NCBI GenBank assembly: GCA_038253325.1
Contig: JBBSHE010000019.1
Location: 1 to 57,025, forward strand
Direction of reading: 5' to 3'
Length of the DNA stretch: 57,025 nucleotides
Origin: JBBSHE01 sp038253325
GTDB taxonomy: Bacteria; Actinomycetota; Actinomycetes; Propionibacteriales; Nocardioidaceae
Below the pieces are notes generated by a model. That model did not search any database. It saw only the letters and a program-made list of their open reading frames with translations, and was not told where the DNA came from. Shown here one piece after another: positions 1 to 9,034 of the stretch (the stretch's first letter is position 1; each line of letters begins with the position of its first letter). A program made the position numbers and the translations under genes.

Positions 1-1032
1 GACCGACTTCTTGTCGATGGCGTACGCGATCGCCTGCCGCACCCGGATGTCGTTGAGCGGCTTGTACTTCTGGTTGAAGCCGAGGTACAAGATGTTGAAG
101 GCGGGCCGGTTGACGATGCCGTCTCCAGCATCCTTCAGCCGCTGGATGTCGGCGGGTCCGACCAGGTCGAATCCATCGATCTCGTTGTTGAGGAGTGCGT
201 CCGCGCGAGCCTTGGGGTCCGCGTACTGGACGATCTTCACGGTGTCGAAGTTGGCCTTCTCGCCCCAGTAGTTCGGGTTACGGGTCAACGTGATCTGCTT
301 GCCGCGCTCCCAGGACTTGAACAGGAACGCACCGGTGCCCGTGGGGTGCGCCGTCGCGTACGCGCCCTTGACCGGGTCCTTGCCGGCGGCCGGCGCGTAC
401 CTCGTGAACGCGGTCGGGCTCTGCATCGAGAACGAAGGCAACGACAACGCGGCGACGAAGCCGGCGAACGGTGACTTGAGGCTCACGGTGACCTGGTAGT
501 CGCCCGCCGTCGTGCAGCTCTTGTAGTTGGCGCTCTTGGCGAGCGGACCGTTCTTGAACCCCTTGAACAACGAGATGTAGTAGTACGACTCGTTCTCGCT
601 CTGGGCGATCCCGGTCGGTGTGTTGTACCAACGGTCGAAGTTGGCGCACACCGCCTTGGCGTTGAACGGGGTGCCGTCGGAGAACTTGACACCCTTGCGG
701 AGCTGGAAAGTCGTGCTCTTGCCGTCGGTCGCCATCTTCCACGACGTCGCCAGCAGCGGCGCCGGGTCGGCGGTGCCGGGTTTGGTGCCGACGAGACCTT
801 CGAAGATCTGCCGGGCCGGACGGAACGACTCCCCGTCACTGGCGTAGAACGGGTCGAGGCTCGTCGGGTCGGCCGCGCCTGCGAAGACGAACGTCCCGCT
901 GTGGCCGCCGTTGCCTGCCGGACCGCCGTTGTCGTTGCGCTTGCTGTTTGCACAGCTTGCGGCCGAGAGTGCGAGCCCCACTGCTGCGGCCACGGCCGTC
1001 ACTCGTCGGACTCGGGAAAACGTGATGCTCAT
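1..1032 (-). CDS. ABC transporter substrate-binding lipoprotein, family 5 (partial, 3' end outside window)
   Basis: Captures a substrate, probably a peptide or similar solute, outside the cell for an ABC importer. The protein opens with a basic n-region, a hydrophobic stretch and the lipobox LSAASC, so it should be lipid-anchored. The mature part has the family 5 pattern: DPTSLDPFYASDGES near the start, then FQLRKGVKFSDGTPFNAKAV, GTGAFLFKSWERG, and IRVRQAIAYAIDKK at the truncated end. About 344 codons are present of the usual 500-600. The ATG at 1030-1032 follows a GGAGGAG ribosome site. The permease and ATPase genes probably lie beyond the left edge. The substrate cannot be named. Confidence 0.88.
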   Translation of the reverse strand, partial: MSITFSRVRRVTAVAAAVGLALSAASCANSKRNDNGGPAGNGGHSGTFVFAGAADPTSLDPFYASDGESFRPARQIFEGLVGTKPGTADPAPLLATSWKMATDGKSTTFQLRKGVKFSDGTPFNAKAVCANFDRWYNTPTGIAQSENESYYYISLFKGFKNGPLAKSANYKSCTTAGDYQVTVSLKSPFAGFVAALSLPSFSMQSPTAFTRYAPAAGKDPVKGAYATAHPTGTGAFLFKSWERGKQITLTRNPNYWGEKANFDTVKIVQYADPKARADALLNNEIDGFDLVGPADIQRLKDAGDGIVNRPAFNILYLGFNQKYKPLNDIRVRQAIAYAIDKKSV

Positions 1033-1075
1033 GTCGCTCCTCCACCGCAGCGCCGATCGCCTGCAGACTCGCCCG

Positions 1076-1105
1076 AGAGTAGTCCCTCCACGCGTCGGCG
1101 GTGAA
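1076..1105 (-). promoter_or_regulatory. Possible promoter of the solute-binding protein gene
   Basis: Read on the minus strand, TTCACC (1105-1100) and TACTCT (1081-1076) are 18 bp apart, about 43 nt before the ATG at 1032. The match to a vegetative actinomycete promoter is moderate. The rest of 1033-1200 holds no gene that I can see. Confidence 0.3.
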
Positions 1106-1200
1106 GCGGGCTTGGTCACAGAACGGTCACGCTTGGTCGTGGTGTCGTCTGCTCCGCCGGGATCGCGAGCGTAGGACAAGCGGACTGACCGTCGCAGCAC

Positions 1201-1878
1201 TCATGATGCCTCGGTTGGGGCCCGCGGCCCGAGGTAGCGGCTCATGGTCACCGGCGACTCGCCAACCAAGGACGCCCGCGCCGTCCGTCGAGGCGTGAGC
1301 GGAACGTCCACCAGATGGGCCACCACCAGGACGTAGCAGCCGGCCGCCTCGGCTGAGGTTGCGCCGGCCGGGGAATCTTCGATCGCGACGCAGTCGCGCG
1401 GGTCGACGCCGAGGAGTGCGGCGGCCTGCGCGTACGGCTCAGGATGGGGTTTACCGTTCTGCACCTCGTCACCGGCGACGATGGCGTCGAAGTGACCACT
1501 CGGCAGTGCGGCGACCACGGCGTCGGCCATCCGGCGGTACGACATGGTGACGAGCGCGGTCGGTACCCGAGCGCGGTTGCAGCTCACGAGCAGGGAGATC
1601 GCGCCGGGTCGCCAGACTGTCGACGCAGCGGTCAGGGAGGCCGTGACGTTGCTGACCAGCGCCTCGATGATCTGCTCCGGCGAGAGCAACAGGCTCAACC
1701 GGTCCCGGATGTAGTCCGCCGCGAACCGCAGGTCGTTGCCGATCAGCCGACGCCCGTCGTCGTCGGTCCAGCGACGGCCATGGTGAAGGGCCAGCTCGTG
1801 CTCGGCCGCCATCCACAGCGGCTCGGTGTCGACCAGGGTGCCGTCCATGTCGAACAGCACCGCAGCGGGCAGTCTCAC
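1201..1878 (-). CDS. HAD-superfamily hydrolase (beta-phosphoglucomutase-like)
   Basis: A 225-residue HAD phosphatase or phosphomutase-like enzyme. Motif I, LFDMDGTLVDTEPLW, is at residues 8-22 and carries the nucleophile Asp and the acid/base Asp. Motif II is the Thr in ALVTMS, motif III the Lys in NGKPHPEPY, and motif IV IEDSPAGATSA. The helical cap lies between motifs I and II, typical of subfamily IA. Its start overlaps the stop of metH by 4 bp, so the two are co-transcribed and probably translationally coupled. The substrate is unknown; a HAD gene following metH is, as I recall, common in actinomycetes. Confidence 0.85.
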   Translation of the reverse strand: MRLPAAVLFDMDGTLVDTEPLWMAAEHELALHHGRRWTDDDGRRLIGNDLRFAADYIRDRLSLLLSPEQIIEALVSNVTASLTAASTVWRPGAISLLVSCNRARVPTALVTMSYRRMADAVVAALPSGHFDAIVAGDEVQNGKPHPEPYAQAAALLGVDPRDCVAIEDSPAGATSAEAAGCYVLVVAHLVDVPLTPRRTARASLVGESPVTMSRYLGPRAPTEAS

Positions 1879-4800
1879 CGCGCGTTGAAGTAGCTTGCTT
1901 CGGGGTGATGCAGGATGAGTGCGTCCGTCGACTGCTCGGGGTGCAGCTGGAGCTCTTCGGAGAGCACGACGCCGATCCGTTCCGGTCGCAGCAGGGCCAC
2001 CAGCTTCACGCGGTCCTCCAGGTCGGGGCAGGCGGGGTAGCCGAACGAGTACCGCTCACCGGTGTAGCCCTGCTTCAGGATCTTCGCCAGCTCCGGGGCG
2101 TCCCCGCCGGCGATGCCGAGCTCGGCCCGGACCCGGCTGTGCCAGTACTCGGCCATCGCCTCGGTCAGCTGGACCGACAGACCGTGCAGCTCGAGGTAGT
2201 CGCGATAGGCGTTCTTCGCGAACAGCTCCGCCGTCACGTCACTGACTCGGGCACCCATCGTGACGAGGTGGAATCCGATCACGTCGAGCTCGCCGCTGTC
2301 CTTGGGCCGGACGAAGTCGGCCAGGCACAAGAACCGGTCCCGTTGCTGGCGGGGGAACGTGAAGCGGGCGACCTCTCCGGACTGGGTCTGGTGATCGAGC
2401 ACCACGACGTCGTCGCCTTCGCTGAAACACGGCCAGTAGCCGTAGACGACCGCGGGTTCCATCACCCGGTCGGTCTGGATCTTGTCCATCCAGGCTCGTA
2501 GCCGAGGCCGGCCCTCGGTCTCGACCAGCTCCTCGTACGTCTGCCCGCCCGACCGGCTCGACTTCAGTCCCCACTGGCCCATGAACGTCGCACGTTCGTC
2601 GAGGAACGACGAGAACTCCGCGAGCGGGATGCCCTTGACGATCCGGTCTCCCCAGAACGGCGGTGTCGGTATCGGGTTCGTGGTCGACACGTTCGAACGT
2701 GCCGGCACCTCGACCGCGGCATCGGCCGGACGGCGGGCAGCGGCCGCCTTGACCCGGCGGTCCCGGGGAGCGGGAAGGGAGGCGCCGGGATCCCCGCGCT
2801 TGACGGCCATCACGGCATCCATCAGCCGCAAACCTTCGAAGGCGTCCCTCGCATAGCGGACGTCACCGTCGAACAGTTGGGCAAGGTCCTGCTCGACGTA
2901 CGCGCGCGTCAGCGCGGCGCCACCGAGGATCACCGGCCATCGCGCGGCGATGCCGCGCTGGTTCAGCTCCTCGAGGTTCTCCTTCATGATCACGGTGCTC
3001 TTCACGAGCAGACCCGACATCCCGATCGCGTCGGCCCGATGCTCGTCGGCGGCGTCGAGGATCGCGTTCACGGGCTGTTTGATGCCGAGGTTGACGACCG
3101 TGTAGCCGTTGTTGGACAAGATGATGTCGACAAGGTTCTTGCCGATGTCGTGCACGTCGCCCTTAACCGTCGCCAGCACGATGGTTCCCTTGCCCGAGTC
3201 GTCCAGCCTGTCCATGTGCGGCTCCAGATAGCCGACGGCGCTCTTCATCACCTCCGCGGACTGCAAGACGAACGGCAGCTGCATCTCGCCTGATCCGAAC
3301 AGCTCACCGACGACCTTCATCCCCGCCAGCAGGTCGGTGTTGATGATGTCGAGCGCGGACCGTTGCCCGAGCGCCTCCTCGAGATCTGCCTCGAGGCCGT
3401 TGCGCTCCCCGTCAATGATCCTGCGTTGCAGCCGTTCGGCCAGCGGAAGGGCGGCCAGCTCGGTCGCGCGGGAGGCCCGGGCGTCGGTCGTGGTGACGTC
3501 GGCGAAGACGTCGAGCAGCGTGCGCAACGGGTCGTAGTCGTCGCGCCTGCGGTCGTAGACCAGATCGAGCGCCACTTCCCGCTGCCGGTCCGGGATCTTC
3601 GTCATCGGCATGATGCGGCTCGCGTGCACGATCGCCGCGTCCAGCCCGGCATCGACGCACTCGTGGAGGAACACCGAGTTCACGACGTGGCGGGCCGCCG
3701 GGTTCAGGCCGAACGAGATGTTGGACAACCCGAGGACGGTCTGGACGTCGGGGCGGCGCCTCTTGAGCTCGCGGATCGCGTCGATCGTCTCGAGGCCGTC
3801 GCGCCGCGACTCGTCCTGCCCGGTCGCGAGAGTGAACGTCAGGCAGTCGATCAGGACGTCGTGCCCGGGGATGCCGTACCGCTGTTCCAGAGTGTCGAGC
3901 AACCGTTCGGCAATGGCGACCTTGTGCTCGGCGGTACGCGCCTGCCCCGCCTCGTCGATGGTGAGCGCGACGACCGCCGCACCGTACTCGGCTGCCAGGG
4001 ACGCGATCCGGGCGAACCGCGACCCGTCTGAATCGCCGTCCTCGAAGTTCACCGAGTTCAGCGCGCACCGGCCGCCCAGCAGCTGGAGTCCGGCTTCCAG
4101 CACCGCCGGCTCGGTCGAGTCGAGGACGATCGGCAAGGTCGACGACGTGGCGAAGCGGGACGCGATCTCAACCATGTCCGCGGCGCCGTCGCGGCCGACG
4201 TAGTCCACGCAGACGTCGAGCGCGTGCGAACCGTCGCGGATCTGGGCCCTTGCGATCTCGACGCAGTCGTCCCATTTCTCCGCGATCATGGCGTCTCGAA
4301 ACGCCCTGCTCCCGTTGGCGTTCGTACGCTCGCCGATCGCGAGGTACGAGATGTCCTGGCGGAACGGCACATGCTGGTAGAGCGAGGAGAAGCCGGCCTC
4401 AGGCTGCGGTTTGCGTGCCGCGAGCTGGCGGCCACCGACCCGTTCGACCACCTGCCTCAGGTGCTCTGGCGTCGTGCCACAGCAGCCGCCAACGAGCGAC
4501 AGGCCGAACTCTGACGTGAACGTGTCGTGCGCGTCGGCGAGCTCCTGCGGGGTCAGCGGGTAGTACGCGCCGTCCGACGTGAGCTGCGGCAGTCCGGCGT
4601 TCGGCATGCAGGCGACCCCGACGGTCGCGTTGCGCGAGAGGTAGCGCAGGTGCTCGCTCATCTCGGCGGGACCGGTGGCACAGTTGAGCCCGATCAGGTC
4701 GACGCCGAGTGCCTCCAACGACGTCAACGCCGCGCCGATCTCCGAGCCGAGAAGCATCGTTCCGGTCGTCTCGACCGTCACGTTGGCGAACACCGGTACG

Positions 4801-5408
4801 TCGAGTGGGCCGGCGCTGGCCTGGTGGGCGGCGATCGCGCGGCGCGCACCGATGACGGCCGCCTTCGCCTGCAGCAGGTCCTGCGTCGTCTCGACCAGGA
4901 TCGCGTCTGCTCCCCCGTCCAGCAGTCCACGTGTCTCTTCTTGGTAGGCGTCACGGAGGACCGCGAACGTGACGTGGAGGAGCGTCGGAAGCTTGGTCCC
5001 AGGCCCGACCGACCCGAGGACGAAGCGCGGCCGATCGGGGGTCGAGTACGAATCGGCGCTGGTCCGGGCGATCGACGCTCCTGCACGGGCCAGCTCGTAG
5101 ATCCGGTCCTCGATGTCGTACTCACCGAGATTTGCCAGGTTGGCGCCGAAGGTGTTGGTGCCGACGCAGTCGACTCCGACCTCGAGATATGCCTCGTGAA
5201 CCGATCTGACGATGTCGGGTCGGGTCACATTGAGGATCTCGTTGCATCCCTCGAATCCGTCGAAGTCGTCGAGCGTGGGATCCTGCGCCTGCAACATCGT
5301 CCCCATCGCGCCGTCGGAGACGACGACGCGTTCCCGGAGAAGGGCACGCAGGAGGTGGGGCTGGGCGGCCAACGCTGAGTCCTCGGTGTCGGAGCGGTGC
5401 TTGTGCAC
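1875..5408 (-). CDS. metH: Cobalamin-dependent methionine synthase
   Basis: Transfers a methyl group from 5-methyltetrahydrofolate through cobalamin to homocysteine, making methionine. All four modules are visible in order: the homocysteine/zinc domain (VVSDGAMGTML early, zinc cysteines in GLNCATG and GGCCGTTPEHL), the pterin domain (IGERTNANGSRAFRD), the B12 domain (KGDVHDIGKNLVDIILSNNG, whose His is the lower cobalt ligand), and the C-terminal reactivation domain (RYSFGYPACPDLEDR). Length is close to the 1227 residues of the E. coli enzyme. The frame could open at a TTG at 5421-5423, but a -10-like TAAACT (5428-5423) covers that codon. I therefore prefer the GTG at 5408; this choice is an inference. 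Confidence 0.95.
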   Translation of the reverse strand: MHKHRSDTEDSALAAQPHLLRALLRERVVVSDGAMGTMLQAQDPTLDDFDGFEGCNEILNVTRPDIVRSVHEAYLEVGVDCVGTNTFGANLANLGEYDIEDRIYELARAGASIARTSADSYSTPDRPRFVLGSVGPGTKLPTLLHVTFAVLRDAYQEETRGLLDGGADAILVETTQDLLQAKAAVIGARRAIAAHQASAGPLDVPVFANVTVETTGTMLLGSEIGAALTSLEALGVDLIGLNCATGPAEMSEHLRYLSRNATVGVACMPNAGLPQLTSDGAYYPLTPQELADAHDTFTSEFGLSLVGGCCGTTPEHLRQVVERVGGRQLAARKPQPEAGFSSLYQHVPFRQDISYLAIGERTNANGSRAFRDAMIAEKWDDCVEIARAQIRDGSHALDVCVDYVGRDGAADMVEIASRFATSSTLPIVLDSTEPAVLEAGLQLLGGRCALNSVNFEDGDSDGSRFARIASLAAEYGAAVVALTIDEAGQARTAEHKVAIAERLLDTLEQRYGIPGHDVLIDCLTFTLATGQDESRRDGLETIDAIRELKRRRPDVQTVLGLSNISFGLNPAARHVVNSVFLHECVDAGLDAAIVHASRIMPMTKIPDRQREVALDLVYDRRRDDYDPLRTLLDVFADVTTTDARASRATELAALPLAERLQRRIIDGERNGLEADLEEALGQRSALDIINTDLLAGMKVVGELFGSGEMQLPFVLQSAEVMKSAVGYLEPHMDRLDDSGKGTIVLATVKGDVHDIGKNLVDIILSNNGYTVVNLGIKQPVNAILDAADEHRADAIGMSGLLVKSTVIMKENLEELNQRGIAARWPVILGGAALTRAYVEQDLAQLFDGDVRYARDAFEGLRLMDAVMAVKRGDPGASLPAPRDRRVKAAAARRPADAAVEVPARSNVSTTNPIPTPPFWGDRIVKGIPLAEFSSFLDERATFMGQWGLKSSRSGGQTYEELVETEGRPRLRAWMDKIQTDRVMEPAVVYGYWPCFSEGDDVVVLDHQTQSGEVARFTFPRQQRDRFLCLADFVRPKDSGELDVIGFHLVTMGARVSDVTAELFAKNAYRDYLELHGLSVQLTEAMAEYWHSRVRAELGIAGGDAPELAKILKQGYTGERYSFGYPACPDLEDRVKLVALLRPERIGVVLSEELQLHPEQSTDALILHHPEASYFNAR

Positions 5409-5422
5409 GAGTGCAGTCCGCA

Positions 5423-5449
5423 AGTTTACGCCGTCGAACCACGTAGGCT
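5423..5449. promoter_or_regulatory. Divergent -10 boxes for metH and the PAC2 gene
   Basis: On the minus strand TAAACT (5428-5423) lies about 14 nt before the preferred metH GTG. On the plus strand TAGGCT (5444-5449) lies 6 nt before the PAC2 GTG at 5456, the spacing of a leaderless transcript. The gap between the genes is too short for a cobalamin riboswitch. Confidence 0.4.
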
Positions 5450-5455
5450 TGGGAT

Positions 5456-6301
5456 GTGTTGCGCATCGAGTCGGACCGGACCTTCGAGCGGCCGCTCGTC
5501 ATCGCGGCATTCGAGGGCTGGAACGACGGGGCGGAGGCGGCGTCCGACGCCGCCGAGCACCTGCTGGTGGCCTGGAAGGCGACGCCGATCGCATCGGTCG
5601 ATCCCGATGACTACTACGACTTCCAGATGACGAGACCGACGGTCGCCGTGAACGCCGAAGGCGGCCGGGAGGTGCACTGGCGTACGACGACGCTGTGGTG
5701 GTGCCAGGACGCCCCCGTCGACCGCGACGTGATCGTGGTCACCGGCATCGAGCCCAACCTGCGCTGGCGCGCGTTCTGCGACGACCTCCTCGACTTCTTC
5801 GAGGACATCGGCGTGGAGTCGATCGTCACCCTCGGGGCCCTGCTCGCAGACGTTCCGCACACCCGGCCGATGCCTGTCAGCGGTACCACGTCCGATCCGG
5901 TCGTGCTCGAACGGCTCGGCCTCGAGACGTCGACCTACAGCGGCCCCACGGGGATCGTCGGCGTCCTGACCAGCGAGGCGGCGAACCGCGGGCTCACGTC
6001 GATCTCCGTCTGGGTCGCAGTGCCGCACTACGTCGCACAACCCCCATGCCCCAAGGCGACGATGGCCTTGTTGGGCAAGCTCGAGAACATGTTCGAGGTC
6101 TCGATCGACATGGGCACCCTGGGCGAGGAGAGCCGGGCCTGGATGCGCGGTGTGAGCGACCTGGCCGCCAACGACGCGGACATCGCCCAGTACATCGAGT
6201 CACTGGAGGAGGCACGCGACGCGACCGAGCTCCCCGAGGCCACCGGTGACGCGATCGCGGCCGAGTTCGAACGGTACCTGCGTCGACGCGACGACACCTG
6301 A
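5456..6301 (+). CDS. PAC2 family protein (proteasome-assembly-chaperone-like)
   Basis: A 281-residue member of the actinobacterial PAC2 family, related to archaeal and eukaryotic proteasome assembly chaperones. Family features include an early AFEGWNDGAEAASDAAEHL segment, IVVTGIEPNLRWRAFCDDLL, VTLGALLADVPHTRP, and VAVPHYVAQPPCPKATMALL near residue 190. The function in bacteria is not settled; a link to proteasome assembly is only inferred from the fold. The GTG start has no ribosome site but sits 6 nt after TAGGCT. It is divergent from metH and convergent with mshC, leaving only 10 bp between the two stops. Confidence 0.88.
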   Translation: MLRIESDRTFERPLVIAAFEGWNDGAEAASDAAEHLLVAWKATPIASVDPDDYYDFQMTRPTVAVNAEGGREVHWRTTTLWWCQDAPVDRDVIVVTGIEPNLRWRAFCDDLLDFFEDIGVESIVTLGALLADVPHTRPMPVSGTTSDPVVLERLGLETSTYSGPTGIVGVLTSEAANRGLTSISVWVAVPHYVAQPPCPKATMALLGKLENMFEVSIDMGTLGEESRAWMRGVSDLAANDADIAQYIESLEEARDATELPEATGDAIAAEFERYLRRRDDT

Positions 6302-6311
6302 CCATCAGTCG

Positions 6312-7562
6312 TCAAGTCACAGACGACAGGGTCAGTCCCAGGCTCGACGACGCGAGATCGGCGATCACCCGAGCATTCGCGGTCGTGTTGGCCGCGGCAT
6401 CGCCGCCTGAGCGGGACGCCCAGTCGTCGATCGCCCGCAATGCACCGACCGCATCGAGGTCGTCGGCCAGGGCCGACCGAACGGCGTGCACCGTCTCAAC
6501 CGGGTCCGGACCCCCACGGCCGAGCGCCGTCTCCCAGCGAGCCAACCGGTCACGGGCCTCGTCTAACGTCTGGTCGGACCATTCCCAGCACTCCCGATAG
6601 TGGTGCGAGAGCAGTCCGAGCCTGATCGCCCGTGGATCCACACCGTCGGCCCTCAACCCGGACACGAGGACCAGGTTGCCGCGCGACTTCGACATCTTGT
6701 GACCCTCGTACTGGAGCATCCCGACATGCACGTACGCCATCGCAAACTCCACGTCCGGGTACGCCACGTGCGCCTCGCTTGCACACATCTCGTGGTGGGG
6801 GAACACCAGGTCGGATCCGCCCCCTTGGACGTCGAACGCCGTGCCGAGATACGTACGGGCGATCGCCGCGCACTCGACGTGCCAACCGGGACGACCGGTT
6901 CCGAGCACCGTCTTCCAGGCCGGCTCCCCCGGACGCTGCTGCTGCCAGACCAGGCAGTCGATGGGATCTCGCTTGCCGGGGCGGTCGGGGTCACCTCCAC
7001 GCTCCGTGAACAGCGCGAGCTCGGCGGCACGGTCCAGGTTGCCGACCCGCCCGAATGCCGGGTCCGTCGCGATCTCGAAGTACAGGTCGTCGTCGACCTG
7101 GTACACGGCGCCGCGCCGCTGAAGCACCTCGATCAGCTCGACGATCAACGGCACGGACTCGACCGCCCCGGCGTACACGTCCGGAGGCAACACGGCCAAC
7201 GAGGCCATGTCCTCGCGGAACAGCTGGGTCTCTCGCTCGGCCAGCTCAACCCAGTCGATCCCGGTCTCGTCGGCCCGGGTCAGCAGCGGGTCGTCCACAT
7301 CGGTCACGTTCTGCACGTACCGGACGTCGTGGCCGGCTGCCTGCCAGGCTCGGTGCAGGAGGTCGAACGTCACGTAGGTCAGCGCATGGCCGAGATGGGT
7401 CGCGTCGTACGGCGTGATGCCGCAGACGTACAGCCGGGCAGTCTGGCCCGGTTTCGTGGTCTCGACGGCGCCGGTCCGGGTGTCGAAGACGGCGACGGCC
7501 GGCCCGTCGCCGAAGCGGTCCCGTACCCCCGTCGGCACGGCCGGCGAGGACCACGAACGCAT
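6312..7562 (-). CDS. mshC: L-cysteine:1D-myo-inositol 2-amino-2-deoxy-alpha-D-glucopyranoside ligase (mycothiol synthesis)
   Basis: Adenylates cysteine and joins it to GlcN-inositol, the third step of mycothiol biosynthesis. The fold is that of cysteinyl-tRNA synthetase, but the HIGH region reads CGITPYDATHLGHA, the form of MshC; CysRS usually has CGPTVYD. The KMSKS loop is intact (GHKMSKSRGNLV), and zinc ligands are in GWHVECAAIA and FPHHEMCASE. At 416 residues it matches MshC and lacks the longer CysRS tail. The ATG follows TAACCT by 6 nt with no ribosome site, so it may have its own leaderless transcript as well as readthrough from the upstream operon. Confidence 0.95.
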   Translation of the reverse strand: MRSWSSPAVPTGVRDRFGDGPAVAVFDTRTGAVETTKPGQTARLYVCGITPYDATHLGHALTYVTFDLLHRAWQAAGHDVRYVQNVTDVDDPLLTRADETGIDWVELAERETQLFREDMASLAVLPPDVYAGAVESVPLIVELIEVLQRRGAVYQVDDDLYFEIATDPAFGRVGNLDRAAELALFTERGGDPDRPGKRDPIDCLVWQQQRPGEPAWKTVLGTGRPGWHVECAAIARTYLGTAFDVQGGGSDLVFPHHEMCASEAHVAYPDVEFAMAYVHVGMLQYEGHKMSKSRGNLVLVSGLRADGVDPRAIRLGLLSHHYRECWEWSDQTLDEARDRLARWETALGRGGPDPVETVHAVRSALADDLDAVGALRAIDDWASRSGGDAAANTTANARVIADLASSSLGLTLSSVT

Positions 7563-7568
7563 GAGGGC

Positions 7569-7574
7569 AGGTTA
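7569..7574 (-). promoter_or_regulatory. -10 box for leaderless mshC transcript
   Basis: TAACCT on the minus strand ends 6 nt before the mshC ATG. No purine-rich ribosome site precedes that ATG, so transcription probably starts at or beside the start codon. No convincing -35 was found. Confidence 0.4.
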
Positions 7575-7638
7575 TCGGCTCGGCCGTGTCGGATTGTGCA
7601 CGAGCGGGTGCCCGGGTCCGCAACCAAGTCCTGGTTTC

Positions 7639-8481
7639 CTACAACACCGGCCACGGAATCGCTCGCCACTGACCGGACGGCGCCGGCATGCGTCCGGCGC
7701 GCAGGAGCCGACGCGTGCGCGCGAGGAGCGCCGCCTGCTCGACTCGGCTCAGATGACGTCCGACCCGGTCGAGCCGCGTGGCCGGCCCGTCGAGAACATG
7801 TCTTAGACGCTCGAGGGTCTCGGTGTCCTCGTCGCGAAGCGGCTCGCCCGTCCATCCCCACAAGATGGTGCGCAGCTTGGGGTCCTCGTGGAAGCTGACC
7901 CCATGGTCGCATCCGCGGACGCGTCCGGACGCGTCCGGGAGGATGTGGCCACCCTTGCGGTCGGCGTTGTTCACCAGGACGTCGAAGACCGCCATCGACC
8001 TCAGCTGTGGGTCGTCGGCGTGCACGAGGACCACCGGGTCGCCGGTTGCATCCTCCGCCCATAGCACCGGAAGCCGACCGTCCAGGTCCTCGTCGACGCC
8101 GATCAGGGCGATCAGCTCCTGTTCGGGGTCGACGTCGATCCACGCCTGGCACATTCCTTCGCCGAACCGACCGTCCGGCCGCAGCACGGTGGGGGGCACG
8201 ACACCCCACCCCGCAACCTCACTGAGCTCCCAGGCGGCGACCTCCCGCGCCGCCAGGGTGCCTTCGGGAAAGTCCCACAGCGGTCGCTCACCCCGGATCG
8301 GCTTGTAGACGCACTCGATGGCGATGCCGCCCAGCTCGACGCTCGCCAGGAACGACGCGTTCGAGGCGTCGAGCAACCGACCGTTCACCTCGAGCGTGCC
8401 GTTGCAGAGGACCTCACACACATCTGCGGTGGAGAGGACCGCCAATGGGTCACTGCCCAACGCGCTTGAACCCGTTCGCAC
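7639..8481 (-). CDS. SCO1664 family protein (kinase-like fold, function unknown)
   Basis: A conserved actinobacterial protein recalled as TIGR03843/SCO1664, with distant likeness to PI3/4-kinase-type catalytic regions. Recognisable parts are ECVYKPIRGERPLWDFPEGT, AAWELSEVAGWGVVPPTVLR, then FDVLVNNADRKGGHIL and CDHGVSFHEDPKLRT, which resemble a catalytic NxDRKxxH loop followed by a metal-binding region. The reading frame runs further upstream into the DUF3090 gene. Family starts suggest the GTG at 8479-8481 or the TTG at 8458-8460; I use the GTG, which overlaps DUF3090 by 32 bp. It lies in the mshC operon. Biochemical function is unknown. Confidence 0.8.
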   Translation of the reverse strand: MRTGSSALGSDPLAVLSTADVCEVLCNGTLEVNGRLLDASNASFLASVELGGIAIECVYKPIRGERPLWDFPEGTLAAREVAAWELSEVAGWGVVPPTVLRPDGRFGEGMCQAWIDVDPEQELIALIGVDEDLDGRLPVLWAEDATGDPVVLVHADDPQLRSMAVFDVLVNNADRKGGHILPDASGRVRGCDHGVSFHEDPKLRTILWGWTGEPLRDEDTETLERLRHVLDGPATRLDRVGRHLSRVEQAALLARTRRLLRAGRMPAPSGQWRAIPWPVL

Positions 8482-9025
8482 GCGGGCAGAGATGACCGTC
8501 GGGGTCCAACGGTCCTCCGCAGAACGGGCAGGGTGGCCGGCCGGCCGAAACGACCTGCTCGGCACGTTGGACGAACGCCCGAGCGTACCCGGCGTCGAGC
8601 TTCACGATCACGACTTCCTCGGCGTCGATCTCGACCTCCACCGCATCGGCCTCCTCGTCGGCCTCGGCAACGACGTCGCTGACGGGAAACAGCTCGATGA
8701 TGACGCGGTCGTCGTCGCCGTCCCAAGCCAGCGTGATGGTGCCGACCCGGAACTCCTCGACGATCGGCTGCTCGAGCGGATCGTTGTCGCGCATGGTGCG
8801 CGGCGCGATCGCCGGAACCACCCCTTCACCGCCGCGTTGCAGCACCTCGTCGAGCAACGCGTCGATGCGCTCGGCAAGGACATGGACCTGCTCCTTCTCG
8901 AGCGCGACACTCGTCACCCGCGGACCCTCTCGGGCCTGGAGGAAGAACGTGCGCCGGCCAGGAGGACCCACCGTACCCGCGATGAAGCGTTCAGGGCGCT
9001 CGAAGTTGTGTACGACCATGTCCAT
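8450..9025 (-). CDS. DUF3090 family protein
   Basis: A 191-residue protein of the DUF3090 family (recalled as TIGR03847). It starts MDMVVHNFERPERFIAGTVG, a family hallmark, and ends with a small metal-binding-like knuckle, CPFCGGPLDPDGHLCPRANG, holding three cysteines and a histidine. No catalytic motif is evident. The ATG follows a good AAGGTGGAGAG ribosome site, within which TAAGGT also lies 6 nt from the start. It sits 9 bp after the phosphatase gene and overlaps the SCO1664-family gene, so the three should be one transcript. Function unknown. Confidence 0.85.
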   Translation of the reverse strand: MDMVVHNFERPERFIAGTVGPPGRRTFFLQAREGPRVTSVALEKEQVHVLAERIDALLDEVLQRGGEGVVPAIAPRTMRDNDPLEQPIVEEFRVGTITLAWDGDDDRVIIELFPVSDVVAEADEEADAVEVEIDAEEVVIVKLDAGYARAFVQRAEQVVSAGRPPCPFCGGPLDPDGHLCPRANGFKRVGQ

Positions 9026-9034
9026 CTCTCCACC

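Noticed and set aside
1033..1200. Small gene between the solute-binding protein and the HAD hydrolase
   Set aside because: Short frames exist on both strands but none has a ribosome site or a protein-like composition.
5409..5455. Cobalamin or SAM riboswitch upstream of metH
   Set aside because: The gap to the divergent PAC2 gene is under 50 bp, far too short for either aptamer, and no conserved element is visible.
6308..6327. Bidirectional terminator between PAC2 and mshC (GTCGTC/GACGAC)
   Set aside because: The stem is only 6 bp, lies mostly inside the mshC end and has no T run, so it is too weak to call.
6312..7562. Cysteinyl-tRNA synthetase
   Set aside because: The CGITPYDATHLGHA motif, the length of 416 residues and the neighbouring genes fit MshC; CysRS is longer and usually carries CGPTVYD.
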